This document shows, one piece after another, positions 9,263-18,936 of a DNA stretch of 46,257 nt (the stretch's first letter is position 1; each line of letters starts with the position of its first letter). This stretch comes from Lysobacterales bacterium. Lineage in GTDB: Bacteria > Pseudomonadota > Gammaproteobacteria > Xanthomonadales > Ahniellaceae. Both the position numbers and the translations under genes were made by a program. A model generated the notes under the pieces. That model saw only the letters and a program-made list of their open reading frames with translations, made no database searches and was not told where the DNA came from. Location: NCBI GenBank assembly GCA_016182785.1, contig JACPFU010000032.1:1-46257 (forward strand), read 5' to 3'.

Positions 9263-10189
9263 TCAGTCGCGCTCGGCGGCTTCCTTGCGACCCTGTTCGC
9301 GGATCTGCGCCTCCTTGCGCGCCTCGTCGATGGTCTGCAGCACCGACTTCAGGTCGGCGCGGCGGCGGTCGAACACGAACTTGCCGGTGAGCACGCTGTC
9401 GGGCTTGAGCTCGCCCTTCTGGAACAGCGCCCACATCTCCTCGCCGTAGTGGGTGTCGGCGAGTTCGGGCGCGAACCGCGCCAGGCAGTCGCGCAGGTTG
9501 TGCACGTCGCGCAGCAGCATCTTGCGCGCATTGTTGTTGCCGGCGGCGCTGACCACCTGCGGGAAGTCGATGATCACCGGCCCGTCCTCGGCGACCAGCA
9601 CGTTGTATTCGGACAGGTCGCCGTGGATCCAGCCAAGACAGAGCATGCGCACGACATCGCGCACCAAATCGTGGTGGAACATGCGCGCCACTTCCGGCGG
9701 CAGGTCGACCTCGCCGAGACGCGGGGCACCGTGGCCGTGCTCGTCGGTGACCAGGTCCATCAGCAGCACGCCGTTGAAATAGCCATGCGGCTTCGGCACC
9801 CGCACGCCCGCCGCGGCGAACTGGTACAGCACGTTCGCTTCGGTGTGCTTCCAGGCTTCCTCGGCCTCGCGCTTGCCGAAACGGCTGGCCTTGCCGATCG
9901 CTCGCGCCTGGCGCGAACCGCGCACGGTACGGCCTTCCTGGTACTGCACGCGCGCCTGGAAACTGCGCTGGGCCATGTCCTTGTAGACCTTGGCACAGCG
10001 GACATGCTCGCCCGCGCGCACCACGTAGACGGACGCTTCCTTGCCGCTCTTGAGCGGCCGCAACACTTCGTCGATGACGCCGTCATCCAGCAACGGCTGC
10101 AAGCCCTTCGGGGTTTTCACGGGTTCCCGGGGCCGCCGGATCAGGAGAGGGCGGCCAGTATGGCGGATGCCGGCCGCGGTCGTTACCAC
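9263..10189 (-). CDS. RIO-type serine protein kinase
   Basis: The 308-residue protein has the compact RIO kinase fold. It shows the ATP loop SGKEASVYVV (48-57), the lysine in CAKVYK (K67), the catalytic WIHGDLSEYNVLV (D191) and the metal-binding IIDFPQ (D208). The Ser-Glu after the catalytic Asp is typical of RIO1-like proteins. Bacterial RIO kinases of this type are widespread in proteobacteria; in archaea and eukaryotes the family acts in ribosome maturation, and its bacterial role is unclear. The start is a GTG at 10189 without a clear ribosome site. No ATG exists before the kinase domain, so a slightly later GTG is possible. It is transcribed divergently from etfB. Confidence 0.88.
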   Translation of the reverse strand: MVTTAAGIRHTGRPLLIRRPREPVKTPKGLQPLLDDGVIDEVLRPLKSGKEASVYVVRAGEHVRCAKVYKDMAQRSFQARVQYQEGRTVRGSRQARAIGKASRFGKREAEEAWKHTEANVLYQFAAAGVRVPKPHGYFNGVLLMDLVTDEHGHGAPRLGEVDLPPEVARMFHHDLVRDVVRMLCLGWIHGDLSEYNVLVAEDGPVIIDFPQVVSAAGNNNARKMLLRDVHNLRDCLARFAPELADTHYGEEMWALFQKGELKPDSVLTGKFVFDRRRADLKSVLQTIDEARKEAQIREQGRKEAAERD

Positions 10190-10224
10190 GGCGCGGTCGA
10201 ATAGGCCTTCCTGGCGCTTCCGGC

Positions 10225-10230
10225 TAAACT
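10225..10230 (+). promoter_or_regulatory. Candidate -10 element (TAAACT) for etfBA
   Basis: The sequence GGCTAAACTGCGCG lies 45 bases before the etfB start and would give a leader of about 39 bases. The same GCTAAACTGC string precedes ilvE at 28794-28803, which supports it as a -10 region of strongly expressed genes in this genome. No convincing -35 is visible. Confidence 0.4.
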
Positions 10231-10275
10231 GCGCGCCCTTTGCCGGCGCTGGCCGGCGGTTGCGAGGACCCCCGA

Positions 10276-11022
10276 ATGAAGATCCTGGTCGCCTACAAGC
10301 GCGTCGTCGATTACAACGTGCGCATCCAAGTGAAGCCGGACGGCTCCGGTGTTGTCACCGACGGCGTCAAGCTGTCGCCGAACCCGTTCGACGACATCGC
10401 GCTCGAAGAAGCCCTGCGCCTGCGCGAGAAGGGCGTGGCGACCGAAGTGATCGTCGCGACGATCGCGCCCGCCGATGCCCAGGCGCACCTGCGCAACGGC
10501 CTGGCCATGGGCGCCAACCGTGCCATCCACGTGACCACCGACCGGCCGCTGCAACCGCTGACCGCAGCGCGCACGTTGCTGAAGCTGGTCGAGAAGGAGC
10601 AGCCCGGCCTGGTGATCCTCGGCAAGCAGGCAATCGATGACGACTGCAGCCAGACCGGCCAGATGCTCGCCGCGCTGTGGGGCAAGGCGCAGGCCACTTC
10701 GGCCTCGAAGGTCGAAGTCAACGGCAACGTGCTGCGGGTGACGCGCGAAGTCGACGCCGGCCTCGAAGTGCTCGATGTCGACCTGCCGGCGGTGGTCACC
10801 ACCGACCTGCGCCTGAACGAGCCGCGCTTCATCAAGCTGCCGGACATCATGAAGGCGAAGTCCAAGCCGATGGAGACGATCGCGCTCGACACGCTCGGCG
10901 TCGAGAGCGGCGACCACCTCAAGACCACGCAGTACGCCCCGCCGGCCAAGCGCAGCAAGGGCGTGATGGTCAAGGATGCGGCCGAACTGGTCGCTGCATT
11001 GAAGTCCAAGGGATTGTTGTAA
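10276..11022 (+). CDS. etfB: Electron transfer flavoprotein beta subunit
   Basis: The 248-residue protein begins MKILVAYKRVVDYNVRIQVK and contains the EtfB core (NPFDDIALEEALRLREKG, LVILGKQAIDDDCSQTGQM). The Etf heterodimer passes electrons from acyl-CoA and other flavin dehydrogenases to ETF-ubiquinone oxidoreductase; the beta subunit holds AMP and is needed for dimer folding. The start at 10276 has GAGGA about eight bases upstream. Length is normal for the family. It is followed after ten bases by etfA, whose ribosome site overlaps the etfB stop codon, so the two are translated as an operon. Confidence 0.97.
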   Translation: MKILVAYKRVVDYNVRIQVKPDGSGVVTDGVKLSPNPFDDIALEEALRLREKGVATEVIVATIAPADAQAHLRNGLAMGANRAIHVTTDRPLQPLTAARTLLKLVEKEQPGLVILGKQAIDDDCSQTGQMLAALWGKAQATSASKVEVNGNVLRVTREVDAGLEVLDVDLPAVVTTDLRLNEPRFIKLPDIMKAKSKPMETIALDTLGVESGDHLKTTQYAPPAKRSKGVMVKDAAELVAALKSKGLL

Positions 11023-11032
11023 GGAGCCCGCC

Positions 11033-11974
11033 ATGAGCAAGATCCTGATCATCGCCGAACACGCCAATGGCCAGCTCAACCCGAGCACCGCGAAGTGCCT
11101 GACCGCCGCGAAACAGATGGGCGCGAGCGCCATCGACATCGCCGTGTTCGCGGCCGAACCTGCCGGCGTCGCCGCCGAAGCCGCAAAGCTCGATGGCGTC
11201 AGCCGCGTGCTGACTGTCGCCAACGCCGCCAATGCGAACGCGCTCGCCGCCGTGCTGGCACCGCAAGTCGTGGCGCTGGCCGCGAACTACACGCACGTGC
11301 TCGGCCCGAGCACGACCTTCGGCAAGGACCTGCTGCCGCGCGTCGCCGCACTGCTCGGTGAAGCCCAGGTCAGCGACATCATGAAAGTGCTCGGCAGCCA
11401 CAGCTTCCAGCGCCCGATCTATGCCGGCAACGCCATCATCACGGTGGAAGCGCCGAAGGAACGCAAGCTGGTCGCGACCGTGCGCAACGCCTCGTTCGCC
11501 GCGACCGGCAACGGCGCCACCACCGCGCCGATCGAAGCCGCAGCGGTCAGCGCGGAACTGCCGGCGCACACGCGCTTCGTCGAACTGCAGGCCGGCGCCA
11601 AGGATCGCCCCGACCTGCAGACCGCGAGCCGTGTCGTTTCCGGCGGGCGCGCGCTTGGCTCGGCCGAGAACTTCAGCGTGATCTATGCGCTCGCCGACAA
11701 GCTCGGTGCCGGCGTCGGTGCCTCGCGTGCCGCGGTCGATGCCGGCTACGTGCCGAGCGACATGCAGGTCGGCCAGACCGGCAAGATCATCGCGCCCGAG
11801 CTGTACATCGCGATCGGCATCTCCGGCGCGATCCAGCATCTGACCGGCATCAAGGACGCCGGCACCATCGTCGCGATCAACAAGGACGCCGAAGCGCCGA
11901 TCTTCGAGGTCGCCGACCTCGGCCTGGTCGGCGACCTGTTCAAGCTCGTGCCGGAACTCCAGGCCCTGCTCTGA
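11033..11974 (+). CDS. etfA: Electron transfer flavoprotein alpha subunit
   Basis: The 313-residue FAD-binding subunit starts at the ATG at 11033, with AAGGAG overlapping the etfB stop codon. The C-terminal FAD domain is clear: [20 protein letters not shown], then [19 protein letters not shown] and [15 protein letters not shown]. The N-terminal part ([18 protein letters not shown]) is the alpha-subunit core. It works with EtfB in the cytoplasm, carrying electrons from beta-oxidation and amino-acid oxidation to the quinone pool. A strong hairpin terminator follows 18 bases after the stop. Confidence 0.97.
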   Translation: MSKILIIAEHANGQLNPSTAKCLTAAKQMGASAIDIAVFAAEPAGVAAEAAKLDGVSRVLTVANAANANALAAVLAPQVVALAANYTHVLGPSTTFGKDLLPRVAALLGEAQVSDIMKVLGSHSFQRPIYAGNAIITVEAPKERKLVATVRNASFAATGNGATTAPIEAAAVSAELPAHTRFVELQAGAKDRPDLQTASRVVSGGRALGSAENFSVIYALADKLGAGVGASRAAVDAGYVPSDMQVGQTGKIIAPELYIAIGISGAIQHLTGIKDAGTIVAINKDAEAPIFEVADLGLVGDLFKLVPELQALL

Positions 11975-11992
11975 GCGGCCCCCAAGACGCAA

Positions 11993-12024
11993 CAAGGGCG
12001 CGGATCACTCCGCGCCCTTGTCGT
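11993..12024 (+). terminator. Intrinsic terminator after etfBA
   Basis: A perfect 12-bp stem (11993-12004 with 12009-12020, arms CAAGGGCGCGGA/TCCGCGCCCTTG) closes a four-base loop. It is followed by TCGTTTT. It lies between the convergent etfA and pilE genes. The opposite strand has only TTGCG after the stem, so it should work mainly for etfBA. Confidence 0.85.
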
Positions 12025-12046
12025 TTTCAGGCTGGACCGAGGGCGG

Positions 12047-12484
12047 CTACCAGCATTCCGCGGCACCCAAGGTACCACTCGCTCCCTTCACGCCCGCGTC
12101 GGTCAGCGTAAACGTGCCGCACTTGGTGTCATCGACCTGTGCCGCCTGCGGCGTGGCGGTCACTGTATAGGTCGCGCCGTCCCCGTCGAGCTCGATCTTG
12201 TAGAAACCATGCTCGCTGGTCGCGGTCGCTGCGGGCCGACTCAACCCCTCGCACAGGGTCTGGTCGCCATTCAGCGTCTTCGCGTAGCTGTTGCAGTTCG
12301 TGTAGAACCGCTCCTGCGCGGCCGCGAGTTTCATCAACTCCTGGCGCGCTTCGGCACGACGCGTCTTGCGGACCTGCTCCTGGTACGAAGGAATGGCGAA
12401 TGCAGCCAGGATCGCGATGATGGCCAGCGTGACCATCAACTCGATCATCGTGAACCCCATGGACGCCGCGCGCTGCCGCTTCAT
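12047..12484 (-). CDS. pilE: Type IV pilin-like minor pilin PilE
   Basis: The 145-residue prepilin has a short basic leader ([10 protein letters not shown]) and the cleavage site G10|F11. The mature protein starts [21 protein letters not shown] with Glu at position +5, the signature for prepilin peptidase processing and pilus assembly. The C-terminal domain has four cysteines, in [16 protein letters not shown] and KCGTF..AECW, giving the usual disulfide pair. I chose the start at 12484 because GGGGAGG lies upstream and the ATG overlaps the pilY1 stop as ATGA, implying translational coupling. The position at the end of the operon matches PilE of the P. aeruginosa minor-pilin cluster. Confidence 0.92.
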   Translation of the reverse strand: MKRQRAASMGFTMIELMVTLAIIAILAAFAIPSYQEQVRKTRRAEARQELMKLAAAQERFYTNCNSYAKTLNGDQTLCEGLSRPAATATSEHGFYKIELDGDGATYTVTATPQAAQVDDTKCGTFTLTDAGVKGASGTLGAAECW

Positions 12485-15400
12485 TCGGCATCCTCCCCGA
12501 TCAACTCGGTGCGGTCGCGGAACGCACGCCGGCGCCACTCGAACTCGCGGGTGCGAATCGTCGTCGGGTCACCGGAGGCATCCGTCGGCGGCAACACGAT
12601 GCTGCCGATACCACCACCCGGCGGCAGGATCGAGGACACTCCAGGCACCAGGTTCTCGACCAGCTTGCCGGAGTACTGCGCATCATCGTGGAGGGTGATG
12701 TCGTTGTCGCTATCGGTATCGAAGAACGCATACCCGTCCTCGGCGCGACCACCGTTGGCGAAGTCCGCGAACATCAGGAAGCTCTTGCCCCCGGGCAAGC
12801 AAGGGTCGTCACCCGCTGGAATCAGCGTGGAGAAGATCACGCGGCGCCCGACGATGCGAAGTGCCGCCGGCGCGATGACACGCTCGCCCCTGAACTCGGC
12901 CTCGTCGAACACGATCTGCCAGCCATTGTCAAACCTGCTCCCGGCGGCGGCTTCCTTGACCTTGCGCAGCCCTTCGTCTGCAGCACCCGTCCCTACCGTC
13001 TCGACGCTGCGCGAGGCGACATCCTCCTCTTCAATCTCGGCCTCTCGATCGATCAGGCCATAGAAGGCCTGCGCCGGAATGGCGGTGCCACGATCGCCCG
13101 GCTCCAGGTACTTGCCGGTACCGACGAACACCATCGGCAGCTTGAGATCCGGGTGCCGCTCTGCCCGCGGCTGCGCAGTGATCGGCCGCGCGAACGGCGT
13201 CGTGGGCTTGAGCAGTCGGCTCACCGTCCAGGCGCTCGGCCGGCCCGTCAGGTCGAAACGCCATAGATTCCCGGCCAGATCGCCGGCGTACGCGGACTCT
13301 GCCGTGTCGTCGTGCTCGAGGTCGACCGCGATGGGTGCGGCCAAACCTCGCGCGCTGGCGGTCGGGAACAGCGCGGCGATATCGAACTTGCGCAGCAAGG
13401 CGCCGTTGGCGGCATCCAGCACGTACAGCACGGCGTTGCCACTGCCGACGGCGCCATCGGCCGCATTGCTGTTGTAACCGCCCGGCACCAGCACCACCCA
13501 CTGCCCGGCGGAAGCGGAGGATCCCATGGCCAGGCGGGTGATGAAGGGCTGGCCGTAGGTGAAGCCAAGGTCTGCGCCGTCCGTGCTCTGGTCGGAGAAC
13601 TCCCACTGCACGACGGAACTGGCGCCGGATTCGCCGATCTCCGGATTGGTGACGTCCAGCGCATAGACCGCCTGGCCGCCGCGACGCAGGCCGCCGACCA
13701 GGAGGGTCCGCCACGCGCCGCGCGTGAACACGTCACGCACGACCACGGTATTGTCCACCGTCGGCTCGAACTGATAGAGCGGGCTCGTCAGCTTGGACAG
13801 GTTCGGATACACCGCATGCGGGACGTAGGCGAACTTCTCCTCCCCGGTGTCGCCGTCCAACGCATGCAGCATGCCGTCGTTGGCGCCGATGTAGACCATC
13901 TTGCTGCGGGTAACAGAGGGGACCCACAAACGGTAGGGCTGGCTGGACTCAGGCGCCCCGGCCGGCCAGAGGTCTCCGTAGCCCTCGCCCGGCCCTGCGC
14001 CGACGATGACGGCCGCGGAATTGACCACCGCGCCGAAGGCGCTGGAACGGTTGCGGAACACGCCGCCATTGCGACGCTCCAGCGAGTCGTCTCCGCGCAG
14101 GTACTGCAACCGGTCGGCACCCTTGCCGTCGTTGTCGACCACGCCCGTGGTGGGGTTGTCGTTCAGTGATGCCTGCTGCGCGGCCGAAAGGGCGCCGAAG
14201 CGGAAAGCGGCTCCCGCACTGCCGGTGGGTGCCTTCGACGTCAGGATGACCCGATCGTTCCAGTTCTTCTCGTTCAGCTTCGTCGCGGCATCCCATTGGA
14301 CGCCACCGAAGGTCTGGTCCATGTTCACCGCGCGGGCGACCACGGTTCCAGACCAGTCGGTCGAATCGAACTGGGTCTGGTACGCCAGCGTGTCGCCACG
14401 GATGATGCCGGTGGAGACCGCGACCGCCGTGTTCGAGCCCTTGCGCTGCACGATGCTGCTCAGGATCTCGCTGAGCGCGTCAGCGACCTGATTCGGGTCG
14501 GAAGCCCCGAAGTACTTGCCGCGGCTGGCCAATGCGCCGTGCCAGGAATCATCGACACCCGCGGAATCGTTGTTGCGCGGGTACGGCCACTGCAGCGGGC
14601 CCTTGCGCAGACTGGTGTAGTTGGCGTCGTTGTAGGCGAGCCGACCGTCCACGCCGAAGCCGATGAAGAACTGCACCACGTGCTGCCAGGTGGCCGGATC
14701 GTTCTTCGGGTTCCAGTAAATCTCCGGAACGTCACGAAGATCCCCAACCGAGGCCAGGTCAACCGGATCACCGGTCACGCCGGTACTGCGGTCCGGGATG
14801 AACGCCGGCACCTCGTTGTCCATCGTGGGACGCAAGTCCTTCGCCCAGTAGTAGAACGCCAGGTCGGAATAGGAGGGAATGCACACCCGGCTGCCACTGC
14901 ACGCTGCCTGTCGTGGCTCCTCGTTCCAGATGAACTTGGCATGCTTGCCGTCGCCGCCGGCATTCGCCGTGAACGCGCGTCCATCCGGCAGCGTGCGCGA
15001 ATTGAGGATCCACTGCGATCCGGGTGTGGAGGCACTGGGATGCGTGGACTGATTCCAGTAGCCGTCGGTGACCAACACATGGAAGTTCTGTCGGCACATC
15101 AGCTCGCGGCCCAGCGTCGCGTCCCAATAGGGGTTCAGCGCGTTGCTGCCGGAACGGGTGAAGAAGTCGCCGGCGCGCACGACCGAATCCAGGGTCGGCG
15201 TGGCACCGCTGATCGGCGATGCGACCAGCCAGTCGAAGAAATTCTTGCGGCGGGTGCCGCTGAACACGCCGATGTCGGTTCCGGCGGCGATGCGATTTGC
15301 ATTCATGTTCTGCCAGGCGATGCGGATGTCTTCGCCCAAGGTACCGAATGAACGCGTCACCGATGACTTCAGCGCATTGCCGCGGTAGCGGTAGTAGGCG

Positions 15401-16020
15401 AACCAGTTGGCGAAGTTGGTCTGTTCGGTGGCCGTCGGCGCCTGGCAGGTATAGGAAGCGTCGTCGGTCAGGTTCGGCGCGGACGCATTCAACGTGCAGT
15501 AGAACGCGCTGGCGCTGCCGGTCGGGAACTTGTAGGTCTTGGCGTCATTGTCGCCCTGGCCGCAGTTGATGCCGGTCGCCGTGTTGTTGTGGGTGATTCG
15601 CGGCCCGCTGTGGCCTTCCCACCAGGTGACGAAATACCCGCTGCCGAGATTGACCTTCGGCGCCGCGCTGCTGAAGCCGTTGGTGCTGGCAGTGCTGAAT
15701 GTCTGGTCCGGATACGAACTGCCATCCTGGTACAGCGGCGGCGAGTAGGTGATCGCTGGGTTGTAGTACTGCTTGTTGAACGCGGCCGAGTAGAAGCGCT
15801 TGTAGCGCCAGCCGCAGTTGGTCGAACTGCCGTTGTCGACGCTGTCCGGCGTGAAGCCGAAGCCCATCGAACCGGAGTCGTCGAAGGTGACCATCAGGTT
15901 CGGATCGGTCGAGCTGTTCAGGAACAGCGGTGCCTTGGAAAGATCCAGGGTCTGTGCATTGGCCGCGGCATTGCCCATGACGAGCAAGGCAACGGCGAGG
16001 ATTCGGTTGGTCGGTTTCAT
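12481..16020 (-). CDS. pilY1: Type IV pilus tip adhesin / assembly protein PilY1
   Basis: The 1179-residue exported protein has a signal peptide ending ANA|Q near residue 22. An N-terminal vWA-like part has the MIDAS-type DDSGSM (47-52). The C-terminal PilC/PilY1 beta-propeller includes SKMVYIGANDGMLHALDGDT and AYAGDLAGNLWRFDL. The calcium loop that is DxNxDGxxD in P. aeruginosa appears here as D900-L-E-H-D-D-T-A-E908, keeping acidic ligands at alternate positions but without the glycine. Another Asp-rich stretch, DTDSDNDITLHDD, lies near the C-terminus. PilY1 sits at the pilus tip with the minor pilins and affects retraction and adhesion. It follows pilX by nine bases and couples to pilE. 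Confidence 0.94.
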   Translation of the reverse strand: MKPTNRILAVALLVMGNAAANAQTLDLSKAPLFLNSSTDPNLMVTFDDSGSMGFGFTPDSVDNGSSTNCGWRYKRFYSAAFNKQYYNPAITYSPPLYQDGSSYPDQTFSTASTNGFSSAAPKVNLGSGYFVTWWEGHSGPRITHNNTATGINCGQGDNDAKTYKFPTGSASAFYCTLNASAPNLTDDASYTCQAPTATEQTNFANWFAYYRYRGNALKSSVTRSFGTLGEDIRIAWQNMNANRIAAGTDIGVFSGTRRKNFFDWLVASPISGATPTLDSVVRAGDFFTRSGSNALNPYWDATLGRELMCRQNFHVLVTDGYWNQSTHPSASTPGSQWILNSRTLPDGRAFTANAGGDGKHAKFIWNEEPRQAACSGSRVCIPSYSDLAFYYWAKDLRPTMDNEVPAFIPDRSTGVTGDPVDLASVGDLRDVPEIYWNPKNDPATWQHVVQFFIGFGVDGRLAYNDANYTSLRKGPLQWPYPRNNDSAGVDDSWHGALASRGKYFGASDPNQVADALSEILSSIVQRKGSNTAVAVSTGIIRGDTLAYQTQFDSTDWSGTVVARAVNMDQTFGGVQWDAATKLNEKNWNDRVILTSKAPTGSAGAAFRFGALSAAQQASLNDNPTTGVVDNDGKGADRLQYLRGDDSLERRNGGVFRNRSSAFGAVVNSAAVIVGAGPGEGYGDLWPAGAPESSQPYRLWVPSVTRSKMVYIGANDGMLHALDGDTGEEKFAYVPHAVYPNLSKLTSPLYQFEPTVDNTVVVRDVFTRGAWRTLLVGGLRRGGQAVYALDVTNPEIGESGASSVVQWEFSDQSTDGADLGFTYGQPFITRLAMGSSASAGQWVVLVPGGYNSNAADGAVGSGNAVLYVLDAANGALLRKFDIAALFPTASARGLAAPIAVDLEHDDTAESAYAGDLAGNLWRFDLTGRPSAWTVSRLLKPTTPFARPITAQPRAERHPDLKLPMVFVGTGKYLEPGDRGTAIPAQAFYGLIDREAEIEEEDVASRSVETVGTGAADEGLRKVKEAAAGSRFDNGWQIVFDEAEFRGERVIAPAALRIVGRRVIFSTLIPAGDDPCLPGGKSFLMFADFANGGRAEDGYAFFDTDSDNDITLHDDAQYSGKLVENLVPGVSSILPPGGGIGSIVLPPTDASGDPTTIRTREFEWRRRAFRDRTELIGEDAE

Positions 16021-16029
16021 GTCGGTTCC

Positions 16030-16605
16030 TCAGCGTCCCATCGCGTATGTGCTTTCGCTCGAACGAATGACCCGTGCATCGGCACCGGTGCTGCGGGCCG
16101 TAATCCGGAAATAGTCGACCATGCCCACGGAGCCGCCACCGGTGGTCGCGCCGCCGCAATGGGCCTCCAGACAGCCGGACCCCGGCAAGCGTTCCACCAC
16201 CAGCCTCGGCTGCTCGGCAAGACGCCCGCTACCGCTGTGATTGGGCAGCGAATCCAGGTCGATGTCGCCATATTCGCTGGCGATGAGCGGCTCCAGCCAA
16301 CCAGCGTTTTCGCGAAACTCCAGGACCTCTTCATCGAGACTCCCGGCCGCCCTTGCACTCACATTCAGGCCGTCGCTTGCCGCATATTGGTCCCACATGT
16401 TCCGTTCGGCGCCGCGCAATGCGCTTTCGGCGCCCTGATGCGCGAGCGAGTCGTTGCGTTGGGCGCCGGTCATGCGCTCCTGCAGTACGGTGGAACCCAT
16501 CGCCACCACGGCGATCATGGTGCTGACCACCAGCAGGATCATGCCCACCAGCAGAGCACCGCCCCGCTGTTCGCGCCGAGAACGCATGCGATTTGACTTG
16601 TCCAT
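16030..16605 (-). CDS. pilX: Type IV pilus minor component PilX
   Basis: The 191-residue protein has a basic leader, then RGGALLVGMILLVVSTMIAV and the family signature TVLQERMTGAQRNDSLAHQG followed by ESALRGAE. This is the PilX N-terminal domain. The Glu+5 found in the other pilins is absent, which is usual for PilX (the equivalent of the GspK-like tip subunit). AGGAACGAAC precedes the ATG at 16605. It sits between pilW (eight-base gap) and pilY1 (nine-base gap) and is thought to form the tip complex with them. Confidence 0.88.
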   Translation of the reverse strand: MDKSNRMRSRREQRGGALLVGMILLVVSTMIAVVAMGSTVLQERMTGAQRNDSLAHQGAESALRGAERNMWDQYAASDGLNVSARAAGSLDEEVLEFRENAGWLEPLIASEYGDIDLDSLPNHSGSGRLAEQPRLVVERLPGSGCLEAHCGGATTGGGSVGMVDYFRITARSTGADARVIRSSESTYAMGR

Positions 16606-16613
16606 GTTCGTTC

Positions 16614-17882
16614 CTATCGGCTCAGATTGCGAAATGCGGCGAAGACGCGGAATTCGCGACGCAGGCGCTTGCCGGCGCGAAGCCCATTCGGCATGACGTC
16701 GGTGGCAGCGTAGTGCTGCACATCCGGGCCATCCGGCGAGTAGCGGAATGCCTCGTCACCGCGGGCACCATCGTTGGACGCCACCAGCATCGAAACGTCC
16801 GCCCCCTGCACGCCGCGCCAGAGGCAACCATCCTTGCGTTCTCGAACACCGTTCACCGCGGGCGCGCATGCCCCCACGCCCGCGTTCACCGCGCCAGCGT
16901 CGAGGTAACGGGTCTTGTTGTCTCCCTGAACGACGAGGAAGGTGACATCGAAGCGCTCCACGCCCTCGACCACGACCTGCGGTTCGGGCGCCACACCTCC
17001 CTCCAGGCGACCGCGGGTTGCGCCGCTCTCGATCCGGTACAGCGAGGAAATCATGGCCCCGGGGTTGACCGGATCCTGCTGCAGGCCGACGTAGTAGGTC
17101 ACCGTGCGGAAGTCGCGACTGAAGTTGAAGACGCGCGCGTCGTCGGGAGGGGCGTACGACGAGCCGAGCGTGGCATCGAAGTTGTAGGGATCATCGCCCA
17201 CATGCTCGAGCTGCAGACCATTCGGTTTTACCCGAACCACCTCTGCGGACCGGCAACTGGCGATCAACGCAAGATCCATGTTGTCGAAGTAGCCGGGCGA
17301 CGTGCCGGGTTTCAGTGGGATCGGATTCGATCCCGACGCCGAACCGCCGACCAGGGCACCGTCGGTGGCGAGATAGCGGATCGTCAGCACGTCGGTGCCG
17401 GGAACCCGGCTGAACTCGGCACTGCCGATCGCAGGCACCGTGTGTACATCCTCGGTCGGCAATTCCGGCGTACAACTGCCATCCGCCGCGCACTCGTATC
17501 CGCGCACGAAATGCGCCGGATCCAGCAGGTAGGTGGCGGTCGGGAGAGATGCGTCCCCATCGAGCGCATGCATCCACTCTTCTTCAGGGAGCTTCGGCAT
17601 GGCGTGGACGATCAGCGGGCGCACCCGGTTGACGCCACCGGATGTCGGCAGTTCCTCGGTGTACGAGGAGCAGTACTGGGTGCCGGTCCGCCGGAGCTCG
17701 TCGATCAGGATCTGCGCACCGAAACGCCCGTTCTCCAGGACCTGCGCGATGCGCTGCTGGTTGGAGGCGGTAGCGCTGGAAGTCAGGAACATCGCCACCA
17801 CGCCACCGAGGACGATCAGCCCGAGCGTGAGGCCGATCATCAACTCCAACAGGGAAAAACCGGAACTGGATTGTCGATTCAT
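16614..17882 (-). CDS. pilW: Type IV pilus minor pilin PilW
   Basis: The 422-residue protein begins MNRQSSSG|FSLLELMIGLTLGLIVLGG, with the prepilin cleavage site after G8 and Glu at mature position +5. A large C-terminal domain of about 390 residues follows, as is normal for PilW. The reading frame is open to 18119, but the ATG at 17882 is right because it overlaps the pilV stop (ATGA) and starts the prepilin leader. It contributes to the minor-pilin priming complex in the inner membrane and then to the pilus tip. Confidence 0.9.
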   Translation of the reverse strand: MNRQSSSGFSLLELMIGLTLGLIVLGGVVAMFLTSSATASNQQRIAQVLENGRFGAQILIDELRRTGTQYCSSYTEELPTSGGVNRVRPLIVHAMPKLPEEEWMHALDGDASLPTATYLLDPAHFVRGYECAADGSCTPELPTEDVHTVPAIGSAEFSRVPGTDVLTIRYLATDGALVGGSASGSNPIPLKPGTSPGYFDNMDLALIASCRSAEVVRVKPNGLQLEHVGDDPYNFDATLGSSYAPPDDARVFNFSRDFRTVTYYVGLQQDPVNPGAMISSLYRIESGATRGRLEGGVAPEPQVVVEGVERFDVTFLVVQGDNKTRYLDAGAVNAGVGACAPAVNGVRERKDGCLWRGVQGADVSMLVASNDGARGDEAFRYSPDGPDVQHYAATDVMPNGLRAGKRLRREFRVFAAFRNLSR

Positions 17883-18379
17883 GGCTGTACCACCACCTCG
17901 AAGGTCTGATTGCCCAGCATCCCGCCGGCGTCGACATCGCGCTTTTCGTCCCAGGACATCGTGATCGTGCACGAACCGGCGACCGGCGGAATGCCGCGGC
18001 TGCCCGCAATCACCGCCGCCAGATCGCATTCGACCGTTGCCTGACCGGCGGGCAACAATTCGACGATCTGCGCCGCCGTCGCACCACGGTCGCGTTCGGC
18101 GATCTGTGCGAAACCGCAACCGGAGGCGCAGTCCGGACCCTCCGGGGTGTCCGAGTCCAGGGTCGCTTCATACAGCCCGGCCGAAACTCCGGCGGGGTTC
18201 GCACGCATGCGTTCCAGCAGCGAATCCGCGATCAAACTTGCCTGCGAACGCAGATAGGAGTTGTGGCTGTTGCGGACCGAGGTCAGCAGCATGCCCGCCG
18301 CACCAAGCAGACCGACCGTGAGCACCAGCAGTGCGATCAGTGCTTCGATCAGGGTGAATCCGTGGCGTTTGCGGTCCAT
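17879..18379 (-). CDS. pilV: Type IV pilus modification / minor pilin PilV
   Basis: The 166-residue prepilin has the leader MDRKRHG and mature start FTLIEALIALLVLTVGLLGA with Glu+5. The family signature LTSVRNSHNSYLRSQASLIADSLLERMRANP follows in part. I chose the ATG at 18379 over the in-frame TTG at 18394 because GAGGGG lies at the right distance before the ATG and would be inside the longer version. The fimT stop is 11 bases upstream and the pilW start overlaps its own stop. Confidence 0.9.
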   Translation of the reverse strand: MDRKRHGFTLIEALIALLVLTVGLLGAAGMLLTSVRNSHNSYLRSQASLIADSLLERMRANPAGVSAGLYEATLDSDTPEGPDCASGCGFAQIAERDRGATAAQIVELLPAGQATVECDLAAVIAGSRGIPPVAGSCTITMSWDEKRDVDAGGMLGNQTFEVVVQP

Positions 18380-18390
18380 GTCGATACCCC

Positions 18391-18936
18391 TCAACCGCAG
18401 CTCACGGAGTGGTGGCCATGACCTTTGCTGGCGTGCGCACGGCCGTTGGCGCTGATGTTCAGGTTGCGCGCGTGCGTGGCGTCGTTGCCGTCGTTCCAGC
18501 CTGGCGCGCAGATGACCACGCCAAAGCTCTCACGATCCTGCATCGCCCCATTGCGGTTGAACCCCATGGCGGCACGTGGCCCCCCATGTTCGACAGCCGC
18601 TTCCATGTGGTACCCGCTCGGCAGCGCTCCATGCTCGCGAAGCGTCAGCTCCATCGGCTCCTGATGCGCATTGCCGTTCTGGTCCTCGAAGACCACCCAA
18701 CCCTGGGTGAATCCACCGGCCTTGGCGGCGATGAACACATCTCCCTGCACCTTGACGGCTTCGGAGCGGGCGAAGGCCAAGTCTTCCTGCAGCGCGAAGC
18801 TGCGCGAGGACAGGCGCTGGTTGCGGATGGTGTCGCTGAAGCTCGGAGCTGCCAGCGAGGCGGCGATGGCCAGTACGGCGACCGCGACCAGGAGCTCAAG
18901 GAGGGTGACGCCGCGTTGATGTTGCTGGAGGGTCAT
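18391..18936 (-). CDS. fimT: GspH/FimT-type minor pilin
   Basis: The 181-residue pseudopilin starts MTLQQHQRG|VTLLELLVAVAVLAIAASLAA, with Val rather than Phe after the cleavage site and Glu at +5. The GspH/FimT domain follows (FSDTIRNQRLSSRSFALQED, LAFARSEAVK). The frame is open to 19083, but the ATG at 18936 begins the prepilin leader; its ribosome site is weak. The C-terminus is His-rich (SKGHGHHSVSCG). It is the first gene of the pilus operon, equivalent to FimU/FimT, and should be led by the promoter region at 18937-19200. Confidence 0.88.
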   Translation of the reverse strand: MTLQQHQRGVTLLELLVAVAVLAIAASLAAPSFSDTIRNQRLSSRSFALQEDLAFARSEAVKVQGDVFIAAKAGGFTQGWVVFEDQNGNAHQEPMELTLREHGALPSGYHMEAAVEHGGPRAAMGFNRNGAMQDRESFGVVICAPGWNDGNDATHARNLNISANGRAHASKGHGHHSVSCG